Of a DNA stretch of 34,434 nt, positions 20,629-28,326 are shown piece by piece. The first letter of the stretch is position 1. Each line of letters starts with the position of its first letter. The stretch is from Gammaproteobacteria bacterium (lineage in GTDB: Bacteria > Pseudomonadota > Gammaproteobacteria > Pseudomonadales > Azotimanducaceae): NCBI GenBank assembly GCA_021773555.1, contig JAJFKA010000080.1, positions 1 through 34,434 on the forward strand, given 5' to 3'. Position numbers and translations under genes: made by a program. The notes under the pieces were generated by a model that was given only the letters and a program-made list of their open reading frames with translations, searched no databases and was not told where the DNA came from.

Positions 20629-21528
20629 TCATTCGCGATTCTTTACACCGTGTGGAACGTGCCCGGCAGTGACAACTTTACTGGCTAACAGACAATGTTC
20701 AGCCTGATCATCAAAGAAAACGTCTGCCTCATAGGCACGCAGGAATTCTGTCTTATTCATACCACCGAGAAAGAGTGACTCGTCCAGGCGTATATTCCAC
20801 GCTCGGAGGGTTTTAATCACGCGCTCGTGCGCCGGTGCCTCGCGTGCGGTGACCAGCGCGGTGCGGATCGGGCTTGCCTCTTTACCGAACTCGGTCTGCA
20901 ACTGATGCAACGCAGCGAGGAATGGTTTGAAAGGTCCACCACTCAACGGTTGATCAGCCTCCGTTTGCTCACTCCTGGCAAAAGCGGCAAGCCCCCGTTC
21001 CTGATAAATCCGCTCTGCTTCATCAGAAAACAATACCGCGTCGCCGTCAAATGCGAATTTGAGCACCTCTGGGCTGTTTGACATCGTCGCTCCAGGTAAA
21101 ATGCTGGCAGCAGCACTACCGTTATCGAGCGCATCGATCACATCGGCGGGATTCGTAGAAAGAAAAAGCTGTGCGCCGAAAGCCCGCATGTAACGGTAGG
21201 GCGCAGCACCGCCGGTAAATGCCGCACGGGTGATAGGCAGGGCGTGATGCGCAATAGAATTAAATACCCTTAAACCAGTATCTGCGGTATTTCGGGACAA
21301 TAGAATAACTTCCACCCTATCGGGTTCGTCCGTCAGATTGTTTATCGCCAGTAATTTACGCACCAGCGGAAACGCATCGCCCGGAGCGAGTGGCTCGGTC
21401 TCTCGCGTTATCTGATATTCAGCATAGGCCTTCAATCCTTTCTCACGAAACACCAAATCACTTTCAGCAAGATCGAACAGTGCGCTGCTTGATATTGCAA
21501 TAATGAGCCTGGATTTTTTGGCGATCAT
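20629..21528 (-). CDS. 5'-nucleotidase, cytosolic cN-I-like family
   Basis: The 299-residue product matches the bacterial 5'-nucleotidase family related to eukaryotic cytosolic nucleotidase I, which removes phosphate from nucleoside monophosphates by a HAD-like mechanism. Typical blocks are LIIAISSSALFDLAESDLVF at the N-terminus, FPLVRKLLAINNL, VEVILLSRNTADTGLRVFNS, RAAFTGGAAPYRYMRAFGAQLFLS and FDGDAVLFSDEAERIYQ. Length fits the family. It diverges from the VWA gene train and lies upstream of cysB. Which nucleotide is preferred cannot be told from sequence. Confidence 0.85.
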   Translation of the reverse strand: MIAKKSRLIIAISSSALFDLAESDLVFREKGLKAYAEYQITRETEPLAPGDAFPLVRKLLAINNLTDEPDRVEVILLSRNTADTGLRVFNSIAHHALPITRAAFTGGAAPYRYMRAFGAQLFLSTNPADVIDALDNGSAAASILPGATMSNSPEVLKFAFDGDAVLFSDEAERIYQERGLAAFARSEQTEADQPLSGGPFKPFLAALHQLQTEFGKEASPIRTALVTAREAPAHERVIKTLRAWNIRLDESLFLGGMNKTEFLRAYEADVFFDDQAEHCLLASKVVTAGHVPHGVKNRE

Positions 21529-21663
21529 TGTGATCTCTATAATGCTGCGTTGGGCTGGACGAAAAACTAGTGATTCTTGGCAGTGCGGATCATTGTATAC
21601 TAGCCGACTGCAAGTGCGAGAAACGCCAGAACACCGTTACGCAGCGTTAGAGCGATAAAAGCA

Positions 21664-22374
21664 ATGAGTAATCGAAACAAAGATCAGAGCCCCGCCACTA
21701 CCAGTTCCGCAGTCGCGAATTTTCTGGACAAGGTCCGATCCGCACCGTTACCAGTTAAAAGCGGAGTCAAGGGCCGTCTTGTCTTTGCACTGGATGCAAC
21801 GGCCAGCAGAGAACCTACCTGGGATCACGCGTGCCAGCTACAGGGCGAGATGTTCAGAGTGACCGATTCCCTTGGCGGCCTGGATATTCAGCTTTGTTAT
21901 TACCGGGGATTTAACGAATTTCATGCCGGGCAGTGGTGTGATAAACCTGGCCAATTACTATCTGACATGAGCAAGACGCGATGTCTCGGTGGGCATACCC
22001 AAATCGCGAAAGTGCTTGAGCACCTGATGGTGGAGCACAGAAAACAGCCAATACAGACCGCGGTTTTTGTGGGGGATGCCATGGAAGAGAACCCGGACAC
22101 CTTGTGTCAGCTGGCAGGTAAACTCGGCGTACTGGGTATTCCCCTGTTCGTTTTCCAGGAGGGCTATGATGCAATGACCACCTCCATATTCCGACAGATG
22201 GCAAACTTGTCCGGGGGTGCCTATGCCCCGTTTAATCTTGCCAGTGCCGAAGAATTGAAGAACCTCTTGTCTGCGGTTGCTGTGTACGCTGCAGGGGGAC
22301 ATCGGGCGTTGCAGGATCTGCGGAAGCGGTCCAGTCCGGAGGTAACCCGTTTGATTCAACAACTCAAGGAGTAA
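21664..22374 (+). CDS. VWA-domain protein
   Basis: The 236-residue protein consists mainly of one von Willebrand factor A domain (about residues 36-205). The metal-ion-dependent adhesion site is visible as DATAS at 44-48 (the usual DxSxS with Thr in the middle), the conserved Thr in GGHTQIAKVL and the Asp in VGDAMEE. It has no signal peptide or membrane segment, so it is probably cytoplasmic. It is the first gene of a tightly packed plus-strand train; the next gene, a membrane J-domain protein, starts 3 bp after its stop. The function is not known to me. Confidence 0.8.
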   Translation: MSNRNKDQSPATTSSAVANFLDKVRSAPLPVKSGVKGRLVFALDATASREPTWDHACQLQGEMFRVTDSLGGLDIQLCYYRGFNEFHAGQWCDKPGQLLSDMSKTRCLGGHTQIAKVLEHLMVEHRKQPIQTAVFVGDAMEENPDTLCQLAGKLGVLGIPLFVFQEGYDAMTTSIFRQMANLSGGAYAPFNLASAEELKNLLSAVAVYAAGGHRALQDLRKRSSPEVTRLIQQLKE

Positions 22375-22377
22375 ACT

Positions 22378-23121
22378 CTGGCTCGTCTTCTTTTTGCAGT
22401 AGTTGTCGCGGTGATCGTCTTCGGGCTGCTGCGGGTTCTTCTCGCGAGGCAAAAGCTCAGCCTGAAACATTTTTTCACGCTCTACGCACTGACGCTATCG
22501 GGTGTGTTCTTGCTGTTCCTCGGCGTAACCGGGAGGTTACATCCTGTGTTTGTCGTGCTGGGCGCAGTACTACCGCTGTTAGGTCGTATTATTCCCTGGC
22601 TTATGCGTGGCATGCAGGCATTTAATCTGTTCAAGATGTTCAAACCACACGTGAACCTATCTGGCGCCGGCGCATCAGGGGTCAAACGATCGGAAATCGA
22701 TTCCCGATTTTTGCATATGGTACTCGAACACGCGACTGGAATGATGGATGGTACGGTAAAAGAAGGGACCTTTGCCGGAGCACAGCTGTCCAACCTCAAC
22801 CTGACGCAATTACTTGGTCTTCTCGGAGAGTGCAGTCTGGATAACGACTCGCTGAACCTGCTAACCAGTTACCTTGATCGGCAACATCCTGAATGGCAAT
22901 CCAACGGCGATCGGACAGGATCAACGCCATCCATGGATGATGCAATGAATGAAAACCAGGCTCTTGAAATTCTGGGTCTGTCACCCGGGGCCTGTCGCGA
23001 GGAAATCGTTGAGGCTCACCGTAAACTCATCCAAAAAATGCATCCTGATCGCGGCGGTTCAACCTACCTCGCTGCGCGGATTAATGAGGCCAAGGATTGG
23101 TTGTTGGAAGCACGAAAATGA
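22378..23121 (+). CDS. Membrane-anchored J-domain protein (Pam18/Tim14-like), apparent CTG start
   Basis: With a CTG start at 22378 the product has 247 residues. AAGGAG lies six bases upstream, within the end of the VWA gene, an optimal ribosome-binding site. The N-terminal half has about three membrane segments ([59 protein letters not shown]). The C-terminal 55 residues form a J domain with the HPD motif (KMHPDRGGS), which stimulates Hsp70 ATPase. The next start, GTG at 22411, has no ribosome-binding site and would cut the first membrane helix. J domain at the C-terminus after membrane helices is the Pam18/DjlA-like topology. The partner Hsp70 would be DnaK. Confidence 0.8.
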   Translation: MARLLFAVVVAVIVFGLLRVLLARQKLSLKHFFTLYALTLSGVFLLFLGVTGRLHPVFVVLGAVLPLLGRIIPWLMRGMQAFNLFKMFKPHVNLSGAGASGVKRSEIDSRFLHMVLEHATGMMDGTVKEGTFAGAQLSNLNLTQLLGLLGECSLDNDSLNLLTSYLDRQHPEWQSNGDRTGSTPSMDDAMNENQALEILGLSPGACREEIVEAHRKLIQKMHPDRGGSTYLAARINEAKDWLLEARK

Positions 23122-23618
23122 CTGAAGCCACACCGGATACCCTGGCAACCACTGAGATCGTCTATGTTGGCTTCTGGTTGAGGTTCCTTGCCTTTCTACT
23201 GGACAGCATCGCTGCGTTTCTGGTGATTTCTCCGTTGATTGCATTATTTTTTGGGCAGACAAATCCCGCGGACTTCAACCTTGCAGACAGCCGCGAGCTG
23301 ATTGAGTTTCTGCAAAAAAGCATGGTTCATCTTGCCGCCGAAACGATCCTGTTAGGCGTTGTCTTTGTGATGTTCTGGATTCTGAAGTCAGCAACCCCCG
23401 GTAAAATGCTGATTAAAAGCAGCATCGTTGATGCGCGAACTTTTGGCAAAGCAAGCGGTGGGCAAAGCTTCGTTCGATACCTCGGCTATTTTCTCAGCCT
23501 CATTCCCTTTGGGCTCGGGTTCTTGTGGATTGCCTTCGATTCCAGGAAGCAGGGCTGGCACGATAAGCTGGCGGGCACGGTCGTGATTAAAGGCAAACCA
23601 GAACAATTGACCACGTGA
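23118..23618 (+). CDS. RDD-family membrane protein
   Basis: The 166-residue protein starts with ATG at 23118, overlapping the J-domain gene stop by 4 nt. It shows the RDD hallmark [18 protein letters not shown] (Arg and Asp in the first membrane helix), a second helix around [15 protein letters not shown] followed by the conserved [16 protein letters not shown], and a third around [20 protein letters not shown], ending with [18 protein letters not shown] proteins are small integral membrane proteins, some linked to cation exchange; here the role is unknown. The gene is translationally coupled on both sides. Confidence 0.88.
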   Translation: MTEATPDTLATTEIVYVGFWLRFLAFLLDSIAAFLVISPLIALFFGQTNPADFNLADSRELIEFLQKSMVHLAAETILLGVVFVMFWILKSATPGKMLIKSSIVDARTFGKASGGQSFVRYLGYFLSLIPFGLGFLWIAFDSRKQGWHDKLAGTVVIKGKPEQLTT

Positions 23619-24640
23619 ACCTGCATCTGACCCCGGCTGAACGAGCATTCCAGGGTGAAATCAGCGAATTTATCGCCCAACATCATGTCGCCGGGTCCGG
23701 TTATCCGGCAGAAACTCACCGCTGGCACGCGGCGGTTATATCGGCCGGCTGGACTGCTCCCGAATGGCCGACCGAGTATGGTGGGCCAGGCTGGTCCCGG
23801 ATGGAAATCCACCTCTGGTACGCAGCGACGATTGCAGCTGGCTGCCCTCCTCCGGACTATTTCGCACTTCAGGTAGTGGGCCCATTGAGTTTCGCACAGC
23901 CCGGCGAGCTCAGTCGGGATATTGCCGCTGGCATCGTCCGCCGTGAGTGCCTGTGGGCTAATGCTGTGTTTCCGGGAATCGATGAACCTGTGACAGCGCG
24001 TCGAGCAGCAGATGGTTTCGTGCTTATGGGCCGTTGCCCGCTCGTTTCATTCCATTCGCGAACAGATGCGATTCTGGTTCTGGCGCAGGCAGAGGCTGGT
24101 GAAACTCTGTTTATGTTGAAGACTCCCAGGGTAACCGACAGTGCTGGCATCCAGGTGCTCAACCTGGATGCCGTCAGGGTCCCTGAAAACTGCCAGCTGG
24201 GCCAGACCGGTAAGGCCATGGCAATCCTCGAATCCGTGATGGATCAACAACAGCTGACCCTGGCGCGATTGCACTACAGTTTTGCCAACGTCAAGAAATT
24301 AGCCAAGCGCCTCAATATCCTTGAGGAATTCAGTTCGGACCTGGCCGGCTTGGAAATCACTATGAACGCCTTGTCCGTGACATCGTTACGCCTGGAGCAG
24401 TCTGACAAACGCTCGACACTAACGGTTATGGCACGGCGCATTGCGTTCGATCTCGAAAGTTTGCGCAGGAATGTTCTTGGCTACTACGCTTTGCCTGCGC
24501 CTCCTGCTGGCAAGGGTGGTAACGAAACAGCATTTATGCAGTTCGATTCTGGACAGGATGTGGTGCAAAATGATCCCCTGGCCGGCCTCCCGACTGGTTA
24601 CTTTGAAGATAGACTGGCCGTCAAATTGCTGGGACTGTAG
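23615..24640 (+). CDS. Divergent acyl-CoA-dehydrogenase-like protein
   Basis: The 341-residue product starts with GTG at 23615, overlapping the RDD stop (GTGA). The N-terminus (APEWPTEYGGPGWSRMEIHL) is that of an acyl-CoA dehydrogenase, and the middle domain follows the family beta-domain (VLMGRCPLVSFHSRTDAILV). However, the usual SEPxAGSD flavin/substrate motif is replaced by a segment ending FPGIDEPVTARR, and the C-terminal helical domain is short and lacks a recognisable catalytic glutamate region. The protein is about 50 residues shorter than normal. It may be a non-catalytic or altered-specificity paralogue. Confidence 0.75.
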   Translation: MNLHLTPAERAFQGEISEFIAQHHVAGSGYPAETHRWHAAVISAGWTAPEWPTEYGGPGWSRMEIHLWYAATIAAGCPPPDYFALQVVGPLSFAQPGELSRDIAAGIVRRECLWANAVFPGIDEPVTARRAADGFVLMGRCPLVSFHSRTDAILVLAQAEAGETLFMLKTPRVTDSAGIQVLNLDAVRVPENCQLGQTGKAMAILESVMDQQQLTLARLHYSFANVKKLAKRLNILEEFSSDLAGLEITMNALSVTSLRLEQSDKRSTLTVMARRIAFDLESLRRNVLGYYALPAPPAGKGGNETAFMQFDSGQDVVQNDPLAGLPTGYFEDRLAVKLLGL

Positions 24641-24682
24641 GTCTGCCTAATATTTTTAACCTGGCTTTAAAAGGATCAGATA

Positions 24683-25306
24683 ATGTACCGCCTCTATCAA
24701 ATGCAGGATTCGGGCAACTGTTACAAGCTCCGGCTTTTGATGCACCAGTTGAAAATTGAGTGTCAGTGCATTGACATTGATATCCTCAAGGGTGAATCGC
24801 GAGCACCCGACTTTCTGAAAAAAAATCCCAACGGTCGTGTCCCATTGCTTGAGCTTGATGAGAACACCTGGTTACCTGAATCGAACGCCATACTATGGTT
24901 CCTTGCGGAGGGATCGGGACTGGCGCCTCATTCGCGACTCGGTCGGAGCCAGGCACTGCAGTGGATGTTTTTTGAACAGTACAGCCATGAGCCCTTTATC
25001 GCGACATCCCGCTTCTGGATATCGATACTCAAGGCGCCCGAGGAATACACCAGCGAGATCAAAGCGAAACGAGCGGGTGGTCTCGCCGCACTGGGTGTCA
25101 TGGAAAATCATCTCGGAAAATATGATTTCTTTGTTGAGGGAGAATACTCGATCGCTGATATTGCTCTGTATGCTTACACCCACGTAGCAGACGAGGGACA
25201 CTTTGAACTTACCGATTTCCCCGCAATACGCAGATGGCTGCAGCGCGTCGCGGGGCAACCCGGGCATATCGATATTGACCAGCGATTTCCCGATTCTAAA
25301 GGATGA
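24683..25306 (+). CDS. Glutathione S-transferase family protein
   Basis: The 207-residue protein has a thioredoxin-fold N-terminal domain (residues 1-78) with the cis-proline and glutathione-binding region NGRVPLLELDENTWLPESNAIL, and an all-helical C-terminal domain with the N-capping motif YSIADIALYAYTHVADEG. Such proteins conjugate or reduce electrophiles with glutathione. The N-terminal segment YQMQDSGNCYKLRL carries a Ser and a Cys where different GST classes keep their catalytic residue, so the class is uncertain. The gene starts 42 bp after the previous stop and overlaps the next gene by 4 nt. Confidence 0.88.
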   Translation: MYRLYQMQDSGNCYKLRLLMHQLKIECQCIDIDILKGESRAPDFLKKNPNGRVPLLELDENTWLPESNAILWFLAEGSGLAPHSRLGRSQALQWMFFEQYSHEPFIATSRFWISILKAPEEYTSEIKAKRAGGLAALGVMENHLGKYDFFVEGEYSIADIALYAYTHVADEGHFELTDFPAIRRWLQRVAGQPGHIDIDQRFPDSKG

Positions 25307-25983
25307 CAGCTATTCGCGGGATTCTGTTTGATCTGGATGGCACGTTGCTGGATACCCTCGCCAGCATCGCAAATGCCTTCAATCGGAGTCTGGAAAAAAT
25401 GCACTTTCCAACTCACGCACTCGACAGCTTTAGATATTTTATCGGCGATGGTGTCTACAACACTGCCGAACGATGCCTGCCTATTGGCGCTCGTACGCAG
25501 GCCAATATTGAGCAACTGGTTGCCCTGCAGCGGGCAGACTACGCGACCAGCTGGAGGAGTAACGCTGCGCCCTATGACGGGATGATCGAGTTGTTGAGGC
25601 AGGCGCAAGCAAAAGATTTCAAACTGGCGGTATTGTCTAATAAGGACCATGGCTTTGCTGAAAATTGCATCGAACACTTTTTCCCACAGACGCAGTTTAC
25701 CTGTGTCATGGGCTATTCAAATTTGATTCCACTCAAACCGAATCCAACCGGCGCCCTGGCCATCGCCGAACTGCTCGAGCTGTCGGTCAGGCAGTTAGCA
25801 ATCGTCGGGGATACCCGCATGGATATTGAAACCGCGCGGGCTTGCAACATGTTTTCGATTGGTGTGTTATGGGGTTTTCGGGGGCGTGATGAATTAGCGG
25901 AAGCTGGTGCAGATCGTATCATCCAGCGTCCGGCAGAGCTGCTCCCGATTCTCGAAACTGTGTTGACCGGTAAAGCCCAATGA
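25303..25983 (+). CDS. HAD phosphatase, phosphoglycolate-phosphatase-like
   Basis: The 226-residue HAD-superfamily hydrolase has motif I FDLDGTLLDT near residues 9-18, motif II LAVLSNKDHGFAEN, the motif III lysine region IPLKPNPTGAL and motif IV IVGDTRMDIETARACNM. A C1-type helical cap lies between motifs I and II. It resembles phosphoglycolate phosphatase (Gph), but substrate specificity in this family is hard to infer. It overlaps both its neighbours by 4 nt (GST before, aminotransferase after), so it is part of the coupled train. Confidence 0.85.
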   Translation: MTAIRGILFDLDGTLLDTLASIANAFNRSLEKMHFPTHALDSFRYFIGDGVYNTAERCLPIGARTQANIEQLVALQRADYATSWRSNAAPYDGMIELLRQAQAKDFKLAVLSNKDHGFAENCIEHFFPQTQFTCVMGYSNLIPLKPNPTGALAIAELLELSVRQLAIVGDTRMDIETARACNMFSIGVLWGFRGRDELAEAGADRIIQRPAELLPILETVLTGKAQ

Positions 25984-27311
25984 ATGTACTAGACCACAAT
26001 CGCATCCCAACAGACCTCGATAGCTTCTTTATGCCGTTTACGGCACATCGAAAATTCAAGGAACAACCAAGATTCATCGTCGGTGCACGAGGGATGTACT
26101 ACACCGATAGTAACGGACACCAGGTACTTGATGGCTCCGCAGGGCTCTGGTGTGTCAACGCCGGACACTATCGAGAACACATTAACTCATCGATTGCGGC
26201 GCAACTTGAAGAACTGGATTTTGCTCACAGTTTTAACGCAGGACATCCGCACGCATTTAATTATGCCAGCCGCCTGGTAAAACATTTTCCTGATCCGCTG
26301 AATCATGTGTTTTTCACTAACTCTGGATCTGAATCCGTAGACACAGCACTGAAGATTGCGCTGGCATATCAGAAGGTTCGTGGGCAGGGCTCAAGACACA
26401 GATTGATTGGTCGGGAAAAGGCATATCATGGCATGGGTTTCGGCGGTCTTTCGGTTGGTGGTCTGGTTAAAAATCGCAGCCCCTTCGGCCCGTTATTGCC
26501 GGGCACTGATCACATTCGACAAACGCACGATATTACCCGTAACGCATTCTCCCGTGGCTTACCTGCCCACGGCGTGGAACTGGCAGACGATTTGATCAGA
26601 CTCGTAGAATTGCATGGTGCCGACACGATCGCCGCGGTTATCGTCGAACCTGTCGGTGGCGCCGGTGGTGTACACCTGCCACCGGAGGGGTACCTGCAGC
26701 GCCTTCGTGAAATTTGCACGGAGTACGGCATTCTGCTGATCTTCGATGAAGTGATTACAGGATTTGGCCGGGTCGGTGCGAGTTGCGCGGCAACCCGTTT
26801 CGGAGTGGTCCCTGATCTGATGACAACCGCGAAGGGCATTACCAATGCGACAGTGCCCATGGGTGCGGTATTTGTCAGTGAGCAGATCTATGACTGTTTT
26901 ATGAATATTGACGACCCTGGGGTCGAATTAACTCATGGCTACACTTATTCAGGACATCCACTCGCCTGTGCTGCCGGGATGGCGACACTGGATATTTACG
27001 AGCAGGAGAACCTGTTTCCACGGGCGATGGAACTACATGATCTGTGGATGGATTGCGCACTCGAGCTACGGGATCTGCCGAACGTCATCGATATACGTTG
27101 TTTTGCCCTGCTCGCCGCCATCGAAATGACTCCCCGACCGGGCGAACCTGGCCAGCGGGGAGCAGACGCGGCACGAATCTGTTACGAAAATGGACTCTGG
27201 GCAAGAAACATCGGAGACGCATTGGTGCTCTCCCCGCCTCTCATCATCAGCTCCGACGAAATCAAGCATACCTTCGGTGTGATCGCAGCGGCCATTGAAC
27301 AAGCCAGATAG
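25980..27311 (+). CDS. Class III aminotransferase, omega-amino acid:pyruvate type
   Basis: The 443-residue PLP enzyme has FFTNSGSESVDTALKIA (phosphate-binding serines near 115), the PLP-ring aspartate Asp256 in IFDEVITGFGR and the Schiff-base lysine Lys285 in TTAKGITN. N-terminal FFMPFTAHRKFKEQPRF and DGSAGLWCVNAGH are characteristic of beta-alanine or omega-amino acid:pyruvate transaminases. It would move the amino group of beta-alanine or a similar amine to pyruvate. It overlaps the HAD gene by 4 nt, and an SDR dehydrogenase follows after 53 bp, which could handle a downstream carbonyl product; that link is inference. Confidence 0.9.
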   Translation: MNVLDHNRIPTDLDSFFMPFTAHRKFKEQPRFIVGARGMYYTDSNGHQVLDGSAGLWCVNAGHYREHINSSIAAQLEELDFAHSFNAGHPHAFNYASRLVKHFPDPLNHVFFTNSGSESVDTALKIALAYQKVRGQGSRHRLIGREKAYHGMGFGGLSVGGLVKNRSPFGPLLPGTDHIRQTHDITRNAFSRGLPAHGVELADDLIRLVELHGADTIAAVIVEPVGGAGGVHLPPEGYLQRLREICTEYGILLIFDEVITGFGRVGASCAATRFGVVPDLMTTAKGITNATVPMGAVFVSEQIYDCFMNIDDPGVELTHGYTYSGHPLACAAGMATLDIYEQENLFPRAMELHDLWMDCALELRDLPNVIDIRCFALLAAIEMTPRPGEPGQRGADAARICYENGLWARNIGDALVLSPPLIISSDEIKHTFGVIAAAIEQAR

Positions 27312-27364
27312 CGCGTCTCAGTCACCGAATATTACATTTTCTAAAAGCAGGCACGGGTAAATCC

Positions 27365-28141
27365 ATGGAAGTAACGGGTAAAGTCATCGTCGTCACCGGC
27401 GGTGCAAGTGGTATTGGCAGAGCAATGGCCACGCGTTTTATAAAGGAAGGAGCTGAACAGGTTGTCATTGCAGATCTGAACGAACAGGCCCTGGCAGAGG
27501 TTGCCCGGGAAATTGGTGCGCTTGCAATGGTCACTGATGTCGCCGATGAGGCAGCGGTCACAAGGCTTATCGCCACCACCGAAAAGGACTTTGGTCGCAT
27601 CGACCTGCTTTGCAACAACGCCGGAATAGGTCTGTCCGGTGGTCCTGAGGTCAGTAACGACGGCTGGGAGAAAATCTGGCAGATTAATGTCATGGCCCAT
27701 GTATATGCCGCTCGTGCGGCACTGCCAGGAATGATTGCCCGTGGTGAGGGGTATATTTTGAATACCGCATCAGCCGCAGGACTGCTATCCCAGGTTGGCT
27801 CTGCACCCTATGCGGTCACCAAGCACGCAGCAGTCGGCTTCGCTGAATGGCTCGCCTTAAGTTATGGTGCCAGAGGTCTGAAGGTTTCAGTATTGTGTCC
27901 ACAAGCGGTGCGCACTGCGATGACCGCGGGAAACGAAGGCGGTGTTGCATCCCAGGACGGTTTGATGGAACCTGAAGTACTCTGTGATGCTGTCATCAAG
28001 GCGCTTAAAGCAGAAGATTTTCTAATCCTGCCCCACGAGGAGGTCCTCGGTTACATGCGTAACAAAACGTCTGATTACAATAGATGGATCCGGGGCATGC
28101 AGCGACTCCATGCAACCTACGGTGACGATAGCTGGCCATAG
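27365..28141 (+). CDS. Short-chain dehydrogenase/reductase
   Basis: The 258-residue SDR has the Rossmann cofactor motif TGGASGIG at 11-18, NNAG at 84-87, and the catalytic Ser136, Tyr149 and Lys153 (APYAVTKHA). Asp37 after the second strand (VIADLNE) favours NAD(H) over NADP(H). The substrate is unknown. It is the last gene of the plus-strand train, followed by the metA leader with its SAM-II riboswitch. Confidence 0.88.
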   Translation: MEVTGKVIVVTGGASGIGRAMATRFIKEGAEQVVIADLNEQALAEVAREIGALAMVTDVADEAAVTRLIATTEKDFGRIDLLCNNAGIGLSGGPEVSNDGWEKIWQINVMAHVYAARAALPGMIARGEGYILNTASAAGLLSQVGSAPYAVTKHAAVGFAEWLALSYGARGLKVSVLCPQAVRTAMTAGNEGGVASQDGLMEPEVLCDAVIKALKAEDFLILPHEEVLGYMRNKTSDYNRWIRGMQRLHATYGDDSWP

Positions 28142-28207
28142 CCAGTTTGTCTGTTTGTGCTTCTTTAGAGTTGCAGTACGCAGGAAGCAGGTTAAAATAA
28201 CCGACAC

Positions 28208-28256
28208 AGCGCCGATTTGGATTCAGCTTGCGGGCGCTTAATAAATTCAGCTAAAG
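28208..28256 (+). promoter_or_regulatory. SAM-II class riboswitch in the metA leader
   Basis: The leader RNA folds with P1 arms AGCGCC (28208-28213) and GGCGCT (28233-28238), a perfect match. Between them the loop starts GATTTGG and contains GCTTGC, and after P1 comes TTAATAAATTCAGCTAAAG. This agrees closely with the SAM-II (metA) consensus: a GATTT loop, the TNATAAAT linker and the 3' pseudoknot strand AGCTAAA. I compared it with the Sargasso Sea metX SAM-II sequence from memory. SAM-II riboswitches bind S-adenosylmethionine and shut off methionine synthesis genes. The downstream metA gene makes the assignment strong. Confidence 0.9.
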
Positions 28257-28278
28257 AGATATGACCTACTTTAGCTGA
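28247..28278 (+). promoter_or_regulatory. Candidate antiterminator hairpin of the metA riboswitch
   Basis: TCAGCTAAAG (28247-28256), the 3' strand of the SAM-II pseudoknot, is perfectly complementary over ten bases to CTTTAGCTGA (28269-28278). Pairing the two would disrupt both the SAM-II fold and the 5' arm of the downstream terminator. The predicted logic is: without SAM the antiterminator forms and metA is transcribed; with SAM the pseudoknot holds the upstream strand and the terminator forms. Confidence 0.65.
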
Positions 28279-28310
28279 GCATCTCGAGCCAGGCTGAGTA
28301 GGTTTTTTTT
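28264..28310 (+). terminator. Intrinsic terminator in the metA leader
   Basis: ACCTACT (28264-28270) pairs with AGTAGGT (28297-28303), with a further AGC/GCT pairing inside the stem, and is followed by eight T residues at 28303-28310. It lies just before the metA ribosome-binding site GAGGA and is the expression platform of the SAM-II riboswitch. Confidence 0.85.
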
Positions 28311-28326
28311 GTGCTGAGGAAAACAT

